Below, one piece after another: positions 1-5,839 of a stretch of 13,214 bases of DNA. Origin of the DNA: RUG14199 sp964629225 (GTDB lineage: Bacteria > Bacillota > Clostridia > Oscillospirales > CAG-272); the NCBI GenBank assembly GCA_964629225.1, contig CAZVQC010000032.1:1-13214 (forward strand), in the 5' to 3' direction. How positions within the stretch are numbered: the stretch's first letter is position 1; every line of letters starts with the position of its first letter. Made by a program: the position numbers and the translations under genes. Below the pieces are notes generated by a model, which was given only the letters and a program-made list of their open reading frames with translations, was not told where the DNA came from and did no database searches.

Positions 1-297
1 AACAAAATTACCGAGTATCAATTTCAGGTGTCTTTCCTTGGCAATTTCTATAATTTCGTAAAGTTGTTTGGTACTTCGGGTAATTCGACTAACCTCTGTT
101 GCGATAATCGTATCTTGCGATTTCACGATATTGAAAAGTTTTTTAAGTTCCGCTCGGTTTTCTTTCGTACCGCTTTCATATTCAAGATAGATTGTTTCGT
201 CAGTCGCACCTTGTTGTTTCAGTTCTCTGACCTGTCTGTTGATGTCCTGCAATTTCTCATTGGTAGAACATCTCGCATATCCGTATATAACAGCCAT
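1..297 (-). CDS. Small serine recombinase (resolvase/invertase family), N-terminal part, runs off the left edge
   Basis: The 99 visible residues form the catalytic domain of a serine recombinase, which cuts and rejoins DNA through a 5'-phosphoserine link. The Y-x-R-x-S motif is present as Tyr7, Arg9 and Ser11 (nucleophile), followed by the E-V-S-R-I-T-R-S block at about residues 68-75, whose two arginines match the conserved active-site arginines of resolvases. The ATG at 297 is preceded by a strong AGGGGG ribosome binding site. The spacing of the motifs fits the short Res/Hin-type enzymes (about 200 aa) better than large serine integrases, but the C-terminal DNA-binding part lies outside the window, so that is inference. 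It probably belongs to the accessory element that fills the left third of the window. The family call is firm; the exact role (resolution, inversion or integration) is not visible. Confidence 0.9.
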   Translation of the reverse strand, partial: MAVIYGYARCSTNEKLQDINRQVRELKQQGATDETIYLEYESGTKENRAELKKLFNIVKSQDTIIATEVSRITRSTKQLYEIIEIAKERHLKLILGNFV

Positions 298-348
298 TCG
301 GTCAACCCCCTTTTCAATTATACTCAGTCAAAATCTCTTTGCACATAT

Positions 349-377
349 ATTATAAGATATTTTTGTGCAGAATCCAA
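349..377 (-). promoter_or_regulatory. Possible sigma-A promoter for the serine recombinase
   Basis: On the minus strand TTGGAT (377-372) is followed after 17 bases by TATAAT (354-349). The -10 is perfect and the spacing ideal, but the -35 keeps only TTG. It lies about 50 bases upstream of the recombinase start. Confidence 0.35.
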
Positions 378-450
378 CCCCCGTTAATGGTTTATTAATA
401 TTTGGGAGGTCACAGACTATAAATGAAAAGGTATATCCGATTTTCTTTGT

Positions 451-490
451 AAAAAGCAACCGTAATCACACAGGACTACGGTTGCTTTTT
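451..490. terminator. Bidirectional rho-independent terminator
   Basis: The arm AAAAAGCAACCGTA (451-464) is complementary to TACGGTTGCTTTTT (477-490), with a 12-base loop. There is a T-run on either strand, so it can stop transcription in both directions. It sits after the minus-strand lipoprotein gene set and isolates it from the recombinase gene. The rest of 298-527 shows no supportable gene. Confidence 0.85.
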
Positions 491-527
491 CCTTATTGAA
501 TTTTATAAACGGAAAGAGATGTTTGAT

Positions 528-623
528 TTAATACGTTCCGCCGTGTGTGCAGTATGGCAACAAGGTGCATCCGGCACAACTTTTTTTACCATGCAATCCC
601 GTTCGTTGGCATTTTGGTGTCAT
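528..623 (-). CDS. Possible 31-aa cysteine-rich small protein or leftover protein tail
   Basis: The short frame opens at ATG 623 and encodes 31 residues with four cysteines. The end reads C-x2-C-x5-C followed after two residues by Gly-Gly. That spacing resembles the last cysteines of SPASM/auxiliary iron-sulfur domains, or a small zinc knuckle. No good Shine-Dalgarno precedes the ATG. The frame stays open about 27 bases further upstream (a CTG is available) before a TAG. It lies 58 bases downstream of the lipoprotein stop and just before the terminator at 451-490, so it would be the last member of that transcript. It may be the relic of a longer protein or not translated at all. The cysteine pattern is seen directly; any function is unknown. 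Confidence 0.3.
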   Translation of the reverse strand: MTPKCQRTGLHGKKSCAGCTLLPYCTHGGTY

Positions 624-681
624 ACAATAATTACGTCTTGTTATTGACAGCTATTTTTATGTCACGATTAAATCGGGATGT

Positions 682-1947
682 TTATTTGGGAAAATGCGGA
701 CACAACTCTACGCAACTTGCTCTTTCAATTATAGGATGATGCCCTCCCATTGCCAATTGACAAACGCCTTTGGCTATATTGTTTTTATTTCCCTTGACGC
801 TATTATCACCTCCTCGCCCATAATCCCTTGAATAATGAAGTATTTCATCTATCCAATAACCCTCTTTATCGTACATATTCCAATCCAAACTAATAGGTAT
901 GTCATCGGACATTTGCACTTCATAGTTAAGAAACCACTCCTTCTGCCCCTTATACGGTTCAGAGTCATAAACTATTCGTTCCACATCAAGGGATATAATG
1001 TCAAGTGAATAGTATACGCGAGTATTGTTCTTATCTCTTGATTCATACCGATCGTACCAAATAAATTCTATACCGTGTACTGTCGATGTGTGCTTATTTC
1101 CGCAACCGTACACATATTGATAACCCGTACCGTTTGAAATGTATACACCTTCCAACTGAATTGGCTCTTTTGTTGTAGTTCCTTCTACGAGCGCATCCGT
1201 TTCTATGTTATCGTTAGGAATGTACGAGTTTTCGTTTGTTGCATTATTTGAGTTGTTGGTGGTATCGGTAATGGAATCTAAACGAACCCAACCGCCTGAC
1301 TCCAATTTTGCCCATGTTCGATAATCTGTATAGAGCCAAACATCCTGTACGTCTACAATGGTTATCGTTCTGTGGTCTGTTATATCATAAAGCCAATAAG
1401 TTGAACTCATTTTAGGCTGACTATAAACCGAAAGACAGTTATTTTGCACTTTGATTTTATATGACTTGAAAGGGGTATCCGTTTCGGGTGTTTGCGTGTT
1501 TCCCGATGTCTCGGGTACTGTTGTATTTGGAGCTGTTGTTGTCGGATAATCGTTCCAATTCTCGCCAATATATTCATCATTTATATAATTCAAGATAATC
1601 CAACCGTCATAGCCTTTCAGCTTAGCCCAACGAAGCGGAACACCGCAAAAGCTATATGATGTTTCATCAACAACAATATATGCACCCTTTTCAAGTATTC
1701 CTACCGTTTCCGCTTCATAATTCGGCTCTTTGTAAAGATACAATAAACCTGCGGTAATGTTAATAGCGTATTCTTCAAATGGTTCGGTACTGTCGCCTGT
1801 TGTTCCGGTGGTACTATCTTCTGCACTTGTATCACTTGTGCCTGTTGTTTCTTTGTCTGTGTCGCTGTTTTGTGAATTGCTTTGACAGCCACAGAGCATA
1901 GACAACAGTATTGACAATAAAAGTAATGTCGATATTATTCTTTTCAT
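682..1947 (-). CDS. Lipoprotein with two SH3-like repeats, function unknown
   Basis: This 421-aa protein starts with Lys-Arg, a hydrophobic stretch (residues 4-18) and a lipobox ending L-C-G-C, so Cys21 should be lipidated and the protein anchored outside the membrane. A Ser/Thr/Asp-rich linker follows (about 22-57). Two bacterial SH3-like modules come next, about 58-125 and 163-228, each ending in a W-A-K-L...G-W-[IV] signature, separated by a Thr/Pro-rich linker. Residues about 255-395 form a Tyr/Trp/Asp-rich domain that I do not recognise. SH3-like repeats often bind peptidoglycan or peptides (family knowledge). The start ATG overlaps the stop of the upstream glycosylase gene (ATGA), with GGAG 10 bases before it, so the two genes are translationally coupled. 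The last 20 or so residues, with an S-C-V-E-L-C motif, look unlike the rest and may come from read-through into former non-coding DNA. Confidence 0.8.
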   Translation of the reverse strand: MKRIISTLLLLSILLSMLCGCQSNSQNSDTDKETTGTSDTSAEDSTTGTTGDSTEPFEEYAINITAGLLYLYKEPNYEAETVGILEKGAYIVVDETSYSFCGVPLRWAKLKGYDGWIILNYINDEYIGENWNDYPTTTAPNTTVPETSGNTQTPETDTPFKSYKIKVQNNCLSVYSQPKMSSTYWLYDITDHRTITIVDVQDVWLYTDYRTWAKLESGGWVRLDSITDTTNNSNNATNENSYIPNDNIETDALVEGTTTKEPIQLEGVYISNGTGYQYVYGCGNKHTSTVHGIEFIWYDRYESRDKNNTRVYYSLDIISLDVERIVYDSEPYKGQKEWFLNYEVQMSDDIPISLDWNMYDKEGYWIDEILHYSRDYGRGGDNSVKGNKNNIAKGVCQLAMGGHHPIIERASCVELCPHFPK

Positions 1948-2807
1948 TTGCGGTCAACTCCTGCTGTTTTGTAGTTGCAAATATCATTAGCAACACATTC
2001 ATTATGCTTTGCCTCGTCTTTCTTGCAAATGCTCCCGTAGCCGTCTGCACAGTAAGACCATAGAATGTAGTCAACCTCTGCTGTGTGTTTTTTCAAGCAG
2101 TTTGCGATTTCGGCAACAATATCAAATGCTTCCAATTTTAAAACTTCGGCATTGCTGTGGCAGCCGAGATGCTCACTACCTAAAATACGGCAAATGTGCC
2201 TGTCGGGCTTGGCTATATCATAGCCGACATTTCGCAAATATTCGGCATTGAGTGCTTCCCCGAGTTGAACAAATTTATGTGGTTTTCCCTCGGTAGATAA
2301 TTCCTTAATTAGCGTTTTCAAAGTGGGGTCAGTATCAATAAACTTTTGATAAAATTCATCAATACTGCCGTATTCCTTTTCAAGTGAAAGCATTTTACCG
2401 ATATTAGTACCGACAAGTGCAACCATTTGATTTTTAATATACTGTGTGCCGAGTTTATGTTGCTTGACCCTCTCGACTAAATCCATAGGGTCTGTATTCA
2501 GCAGAGTATCAACATCATACTGATAAAAGATTTCATCAATCAGTAGTACCCGACCTGTTTCAATATCTATGCTCGGCTCAACTCTATTCCAAGAAGCCCC
2601 CGAGGTCAGCATTGAATAGACCATAGCACGAATATGGTCTTGGATCGTAAATGTACCGCCGTTCTCTCGTTTATCAATCTGTTTTTTGATATATGTATTT
2701 TCCCATAGTTTTTTTGCTTGTACTGTTCCGTCTTTAATCAAAAGTTCTTCACGCAACTGTTTATCCATAAGCAAAACAGCGTTTGCAACTTTATCAATGT
2801 TTTTCAA
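1944..2807 (-). CDS. HhH-GPD superfamily DNA glycosylase-like protein with atypical cysteine cluster
   Basis: The 287-aa mostly helical protein resembles base-excision DNA glycosylases. The segment about 182-208 ends in K-P-D-R-H-I-C-R, where Asp202 takes the place of the catalytic aspartate that follows the helix-hairpin-helix in this superfamily. No lysine is obvious at the AP-lyase position, so a monofunctional glycosylase is more likely (inference). Four cysteines near the C-terminus (253, 261, 271, 277) have spacing C-x7-C-x9-C-x5-C. The Nth/MutY iron-sulfur pattern is C-x6-C-x2-C-x5-C, so the middle loop here is stretched. I chose TTG 2807 as the start because GAGGGGTG lies 8 bases upstream; the in-frame GTG at 2816 falls inside that ribosome binding site. 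The gene follows a Cro/CI-type regulator by 22 bases and overlaps the lipoprotein gene by 4. The substrate base is unknown. It could be a repair enzyme or act on modified (for example phage) DNA. Confidence 0.65.
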   Translation of the reverse strand: MKNIDKVANAVLLMDKQLREELLIKDGTVQAKKLWENTYIKKQIDKRENGGTFTIQDHIRAMVYSMLTSGASWNRVEPSIDIETGRVLLIDEIFYQYDVDTLLNTDPMDLVERVKQHKLGTQYIKNQMVALVGTNIGKMLSLEKEYGSIDEFYQKFIDTDPTLKTLIKELSTEGKPHKFVQLGEALNAEYLRNVGYDIAKPDRHICRILGSEHLGCHSNAEVLKLEAFDIVAEIANCLKKHTAEVDYILWSYCADGYGSICKKDEAKHNECVANDICNYKTAGVDRK

Positions 2808-2829
2808 GAAAATCACCCCTCTTTATAAT

Positions 2830-3036
2830 TCAGCAGTTCTTCGGTACTTCTATAAATACCTCGGGACTGACATTCAATGCCAAACAAATGGCTCTTAAAT
2901 CATCAGCATACATTGTCCGTTTGCCGTTCATCATTGCGTTAAATGTATTTTTTGAAATGCCCGACTTTTGAGCAATCACAAACTGTTTGTATCCGTTTTC
3001 TTCAATATAAGCCCTGACTTTTTTATATACTTCCAT
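2830..3036 (-). CDS. Small Cro/CI (XRE)-family DNA-binding regulator
   Basis: The 68-aa protein is almost only a helix-turn-helix domain. The recognition part reads I-A-Q-K-S-G-I-S-K-N-T-F-N-A-M-M-N-G-K at about residues 21-39, followed by the usual A-D-D-L-R-A-I-C-x-A-L-N-V-S-P end of a lambda-repressor fold. ATG 3036 is preceded by GGAGGTG at good distance. It is the first gene of the minus-strand set with the glycosylase and the lipoprotein. It faces another regulator of the same family across 154 bases that carry dyad repeats. It probably controls its own transcript and perhaps the divergent one (inference). Confidence in the family is high; targets are inferred from position. Confidence 0.88.
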   Translation of the reverse strand: MEVYKKVRAYIEENGYKQFVIAQKSGISKNTFNAMMNGKRTMYADDLRAICLALNVSPEVFIEVPKNC

Positions 3037-3053
3037 TTACACACCTCCGATAA

Positions 3054-3068
3054 TACAGATTTTCTGTA
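3054..3068. promoter_or_regulatory. Probable operator O1, perfect inverted repeat
   Basis: TACAGA-TTT-TCTGTA is a perfect 6+3+6 dyad. It lies just downstream of the -10 of the minus-strand promoter, where a bound repressor would block initiation at the regulator-glycosylase-lipoprotein set. The half-site TACAG recurs at 3115-3119. Confidence 0.6.
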
Positions 3069-3077
3069 CTTTCAATT

Positions 3078-3106
3078 ATAATATCACGGATTTGCTGTGT
3101 TGTCAA
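3078..3106 (-). promoter_or_regulatory. Sigma-A promoter of the regulator-glycosylase-lipoprotein gene set
   Basis: Minus strand: consensus TTGACA (3106-3101), 17 bases, TATTAT (3083-3078). It is flanked by the dyads at 3054-3068 and 3116-3129, so a regulator bound at either side could control it. Confidence 0.75.
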
Positions 3107-3115
3107 TAGAAAAGT

Positions 3116-3129
3116 ACAGGAATTCGTGT
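3116..3129. promoter_or_regulatory. Possible operator O2, imperfect inverted repeat
   Basis: ACAGGAATTCGTGT is a 14-base dyad with only one mismatched pair, centred between the two divergent promoters. Its left arm carries the same TACAG half-site as O1. It lies upstream of the -35 of both promoters. Confidence 0.4.
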
Positions 3130-3137
3130 TTTTTGAC

Positions 3138-3166
3138 TTGCCTTTTATTGATTTTTCGAGTATAAT
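3138..3166 (+). promoter_or_regulatory. Sigma-A promoter of the plus-strand XRE regulator
   Basis: TTGCCT (3138-3143), 17 bases, TATAAT (3161-3166). The start codon TTG 3191 follows 24 bases after the -10. A TTGACT at 3133 is nearer to -35 consensus but would give a 22-base spacer. Confidence 0.65.
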
Positions 3167-3190
3167 ACAAAGTATTGAGAGGTGATTTTC

Positions 3191-3502
3191 TTGAAATATG
3201 AAATCGGTGGCAGAATCCGTCAGTATCGCAAGGATAAAGGCTTAACACAGGAACAACTTGCAAATGAAATAGGCGTCACGAAAAACCGCATATCAAATTG
3301 GGAGCAGGGTATCAACAGACCCGATGTTGAGATTATCGGTAATATCTGCCGAGCCTTGAATGTATCTCCGAGTGATTTACTTGATGTTCATTTAAGCGAT
3401 GATGTTTTAACGGAACACGAAAAGAAAGTTATAGGTGCATACAGAGAGAAAACCGAAGTTCAAAATGCCGTTAACATTTTACTTGGTATAGAAGCGAAGT
3501 AA
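3191..3502 (+). CDS. Cro/CI (XRE)-family transcriptional regulator
   Basis: The 103-aa protein has a textbook XRE helix-turn-helix: R-I-R-Q-Y-R-K-D-K-G-L-T-Q-E-Q-L-A, then the recognition helix V-T-K-N-R-I-S-N-W-E-Q-G, then the N-I-C-R-A-L-N-V-S-P-S-D-L-L end, all within residues 1-65. A short charged C-terminal helix (about 72-100) may serve in dimerisation. TTG 3191 is taken as the start because AGAGGTG (3178-3184) stands 6-7 bases before it; the upstream in-frame GTG at 3182 lies inside that site. The gene diverges from the other XRE gene, a layout like a CI/Cro switch in mobile elements (known parallel). Which operators it binds is inference. Confidence 0.88.
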   Translation: MKYEIGGRIRQYRKDKGLTQEQLANEIGVTKNRISNWEQGINRPDVEIIGNICRALNVSPSDLLDVHLSDDVLTEHEKKVIGAYREKTEVQNAVNILLGIEAK

Positions 3503-3739
3503 AATACCGCTGACACTTTGATACTTTATGTATTTCGTGGTTAACAATAGTTGCACAGTAAATATATGGGTTTCAATAAACCGTCAATAAACACCTTAAA
3601 ACACCTTTTATAATTATGAGGTAAAAAACTATATCCGAAAACGGTAATCACTAAAACTTTTAACGCTTTACCGCCGAAGATGTTATCTGACTTAGATAAA
3701 GGATTTTTTGCCTACATTCATTATAGAGGTGACTGTCAT

Positions 3740-3940
3740 TTGAAAAGAATAATAAGACCTATAACATCCGAAACAACTATAAAGAATTTTACTCTGACAG
3801 CGACCGATTTGGAAAACATACTTTCGCAAATTAACGAATTACAGGATTACGAGGTGTTTGTCAAGGCAAAAGAAAACGGTTTGTGTATTACTGTCGGAAA
3901 TGTTGAATATCGGATTACTAAAAATGTGGGGATTTTCTGA
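3740..3940 (+). CDS. Small protein of unknown function, 66 aa
   Basis: The gene codes for a 66-aa soluble protein with no signal peptide or membrane segment, and I do not recognise its family. TTG 3740 is preferred because AGAGGTGA precedes it at the right distance, while the ATG at 3680 in the same frame has no ribosome binding site. The sequence alternates predicted strands (K-N-F-T-L-T-A, Y-E-V-F-V-K-A, L-C-I-T-V-G, V-E-Y-R-I-T-K) around one helix at about residues 23-33, which suggests a small alpha/beta fold. A terminator-like hairpin follows immediately. The upstream gap 3503-3739 is AT-rich and holds a short dyad TTATCT-gactt-AGATAA (3683-3699), but I see no clear promoter there. Confidence 0.55.
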   Translation: MKRIIRPITSETTIKNFTLTATDLENILSQINELQDYEVFVKAKENGLCITVGNVEYRITKNVGIF

Positions 3941-3944
3941 TTGA

Positions 3945-3984
3945 AAAAGCCAATGTTACCGCTTACGCAGTCACATTGGCTTTT
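3945..3984. terminator. Rho-independent terminator after the 66-aa gene
   Basis: AAAAGCCAATGT (3945-3956) pairs perfectly with ACATTGGCTTTT (3973-3984) around a 16-base loop. T-runs lie on both strands, so it may work in both directions. Confidence 0.75.
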
Positions 3985-3993
3985 GAAGTTTGA

Positions 3994-4670
3994 AATGTCA
4001 ATTATGGATACCATACACCATTAAATAAGTGGTTTTATGGGATTTGGTTAGTTGTCGAAACCAACGGTAAAATTTCAGCTGCGGAATTACAAAGAAAATT
4101 AGAGTTGGGTAGCAACCATACCGCTTTAAAATTAAAAAAAGATATAACTAAAGCCTTAAAGTCAAAAAAGGAATATAAATATAGAGCTTACTTAACTCAC
4201 TTGAAGAAAAACAAGATATATATTGATAAGCTTCAAAAAATGTTGAAATTGTTTGCGAAAATTAAAGGTATTCGCAATTTGCTATATGTAATCATAGCAG
4301 CAGAAATTATCGGAAATGAACCGCAACAAATAAGAATCGGTATATCCGAAAAATATGATAAAGAAGAAATTATAAAATTCATAAAGAAAAATATAAACTC
4401 TTCTGAAAACGGTAAAAAACAGATATTAGAGCAGAAAGAATATATCAATCTGATTTAGGTGCTGAATACAACAAAATTTCATCAGAGAATTATTCGTATT
4501 CAAAAGTCAGGATGTTCATAAATCAGTTGAATGGTAAAATCACAGGCGTTTGCCGTTTAGATGCGAGTAAAGAAGATATTATGAAAGTTTGCAGTCAATA
4601 TATGATAACTGTAAATTCCAAATTCGAAAAAATTACTTTTGAGGAGATTATAGAAGAATTGCTAAAATAA
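3994..4670 (+). pseudogene. Degenerate gene; first part resembles IS1595/ISXO2-type transposase, frameshifted
   Basis: After a TGA at 3991-3993 the frame reads T-P-L-N-K-W-F-Y-G-I-W-L-V followed by G-K-I-S-A-A-E-L-Q-R-K-L-E-L-G. This matches the region after the zinc ribbon in IS1595/ISXO2 transposases (T-P-L-x-K-W-F, then I-S-A-x-x-L-Q-R-x-L). No ATG, GTG or TTG starts this match; the first is TTG 4105, inside it. The following part is Lys/Ile-rich and lacks any visible DDE catalytic pattern. The frame ends at 4458, but a different frame opens at 4416 and runs to TAA 4668-4670 (about 84 codons). The switch point falls at a run of six A (4414-4419). Loss of the start, loss of the zinc ribbon and the frameshift indicate a relic. 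The link of the C-terminal half to any transposase is uncertain. Confidence 0.5.
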
Positions 4671-4673
4671 AAA

Positions 4674-4703
4674 GGGTAATACTGCGTAATTGCAGTATTA
4701 CCC
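4674..4703 (-). terminator. Strong hairpin with T-run on the minus strand
   Basis: GGGTAATACTGC (4674-4685) and GCAGTATTACCC (4692-4703) form a perfect 12-bp stem with a 6-base loop. The T-run (TTTTTATTTT) lies on the minus-strand side only. It could stop read-through from the tRNA transcript, or mark the edge of the accessory segment. Confidence 0.65.
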
Positions 4704-4749
4704 TCAATGAAATGATATTCTATTGTCAGCGTAAGTATTTTGAAAAGCC

Positions 4750-4784
4750 AAAGCCCCCAAGAAAGAATACTTCTTGAGGGCTTT
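4750..4784 (-). terminator. Terminator of the tRNA-Met/tRNA-Glu transcript
   Basis: On the minus strand the 14-base arm at 4784-4771 pairs with 4763-4750 (one G-T pair) around a 7-base loop, 14 bases after the CCA of tRNA-Glu. A short T-stretch follows. Confidence 0.75.
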
Positions 4785-4798
4785 GTTCAAAATTGCTA

Positions 4799-4873
4799 TG
4801 GTGACCCGTGGGGGAATCGAACCCCCGTTACCGCCGTGAAAGGGCGGTGTCTTAGCCGCTTGACCAACGGGCC
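4799..4873 (-). tRNA. tRNA-Glu, anticodon TTC, CCA encoded
   Basis: The 75-base gene folds into a full cloverleaf. The acceptor stem is GGCCCGT with ACGGGTC (one G-T pair), the anticodon loop is C-T-TTC-A-C on a CCGCC/GGCGG-type stem, and the T arm is GGGGG-TTCGATT-CCCCC. Discriminator A and an encoded CCA (4801-4799) are present. It is transcribed behind tRNA-Met. Its 3' end faces the AT-rich accessory segment, a common place for element insertion. Confidence 0.97.
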
Positions 4874-4904
4874 GGATGACTCGGCAGATACTTCCGCCTC
4901 GCCA

Positions 4905-4981
4905 TGGTAGCGGAAGTTGGACTTGAACCCACGACCTATCGGGTATGAACCGATTGCTCTAGCCAGCTGAGCTATTCCGCC
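4905..4981 (-). tRNA. tRNA-Met (elongator), anticodon CAT, CCA encoded
   Basis: The 77-base gene has acceptor GGCGGAA with TTCCGCT, anticodon stem ATCGG/CCGAT with loop T-T-CAT-A-C, a T arm with TTCAAGT, and CCA encoded. It lacks the three G-C pairs of the initiator anticodon stem and has a paired position 1-72, so it is not the initiator. Overall it resembles Firmicute elongator tRNA-Met more than the tRNA-Ile(CAT) that is modified to read AUA, but the latter cannot be fully ruled out by eye. Confidence 0.95.
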
Positions 4982-5016
4982 ATTTGCGCCACAGCCTCTG
5001 AGCCGGACGCTTGATA

Positions 5017-5045
5017 ATTATATCATGTCACATACCGTTTGTCAA
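5017..5045 (-). promoter_or_regulatory. Consensus sigma-A promoter of the tRNA pair
   Basis: Minus strand: TTGACA (5045-5040), exactly 17 bases, TATAAT (5022-5017). It lies 36 bases upstream of the tRNA-Met 5' end, with an A/T-rich stretch upstream that could act as an UP element. Both hexamers are perfect, as expected for a stable-RNA promoter. Confidence 0.9.
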
Positions 5046-5171
5046 CACTTTTTTTTATTTTTTTGCAAATTCCACGCCGACTTTCCAAAGCCCTCTTCGG
5101 TTTCCCCGATCCCGTATTGAATACCCCGCCGAAAGACGGCTGCTTATGCCCTCATTCGACGGAGCTTTTTC

Positions 5172-5777
5172 TCAATAATCAAAGCCGAATGCCTCCGACA
5201 GTATCTCAAGCACCTTAAAGCGAACCTTATATTTTCCGCCGGAGTCCTTCTTGATCATCTTGTACTGCTCCGACGTGAAGCCCGCCGAGATGAAGTTTTC
5301 TTCGCACTCCCTCTCCCCCACCGCATTACAGAGCGGCGGGTAGAGAATGCACCACCAGTTCTTCCCTTCTCCCTCTCCGATGACCACTCTGAGGGACGTG
5401 TAGGTGCCTGCTGGCAAAATAAAGTTGTCATACTCCCGCACCGGGTACTTTTCCTCCCCAAGCATCGCCGTCACCTTTTTGTTGCAACCGTTTTCCGAAA
5501 GGGTCCCTTCCGCCACCGCTTCGATCTCTTCAAGACTTGCCTCAAGATTTGCTTCCACAGTCTCCTTGCTTTCGTCCTTCGGCATTTTCGACACATACTC
5601 AAGGATACTGTCACGAACCTTGAGTTTCAGCGCCTGATCCCTTTCGTTGTCGGATGACGCTATAACGTGGAGCCTCACGGTATTCTCGTAGATCTCGCTC
5701 TCTCCGCTGACTGGAAGGTAGGACATAAGCACCGTCACAACAAGGACGGCAACTGCTACCGATATCATGTGCTTCAT
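5172..5777 (-). CDS. spoIIR: Stage II sporulation protein R
   Basis: SpoIIR is made in the forespore, exported, and signals across the septum to SpoIIGA, the protease that activates pro-sigma-E in the mother cell (family knowledge). The 201-aa protein has an N-terminal hydrophobic export segment (about residues 4-21). It then has the conserved V-R-L-H-V-I-A-S-S-D block with D-Q-A-L-K-L-K-V-R-D (about 34-56) and the later N-W-W-C-I-L-Y-P-P-L-C block (about 139-149), both typical of the family. The length fits. GAGGTG stands 6 bases before ATG 5777. A sigma-F-like promoter lies directly upstream. The gene implies that the organism is, or recently was, a spore-former. No clear terminator is visible between its stop and the tRNA promoter at 5045. 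Confidence 0.95.
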   Translation of the reverse strand: MKHMISVAVAVLVVTVLMSYLPVSGESEIYENTVRLHVIASSDNERDQALKLKVRDSILEYVSKMPKDESKETVEANLEASLEEIEAVAEGTLSENGCNKKVTAMLGEEKYPVREYDNFILPAGTYTSLRVVIGEGEGKNWWCILYPPLCNAVGERECEENFISAGFTSEQYKMIKKDSGGKYKVRFKVLEILSEAFGFDY

Positions 5778-5804
5778 TATTTCACCTCATTTTTTCTGAT
5801 AGGC

Positions 5805-5834
5805 TATTATTTCCCACCCCGGATCTTTTTATTC
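5805..5834 (-). promoter_or_regulatory. Probable sigma-F (forespore) promoter of spoIIR
   Basis: On the minus strand GGAAATAATA (5814-5805) agrees at every fixed position with the -10 form GGNRANANTW. GAATA (5834-5830) lies 15 bases upstream, one base off the GYATA -35 form. The position, about 28 bases before the ATG, is right, and spoIIR is sigma-F dependent in Bacillus subtilis. Confidence 0.65.
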
Positions 5835-5839
5835 ATCTG

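Noticed and set aside
404..452. Nine-codon peptide (starts M-K-R-Y-I) behind GGGAGG, just before the terminator
   Set aside because: The Shine-Dalgarno to ATG distance is about 13 bases and no controlled gene follows; too short to support.
545..739. 64-aa plus-strand frame with hydrophobic middle
   Set aside because: It has no ribosome binding site and lies opposite the lipoprotein tail and the Cys-rich minus-strand frame.
5046..5171. CCG-rich hairpin after spoIIR considered as a terminator
   Set aside because: The stem is only about 4 bp and no T-run follows on the minus strand.
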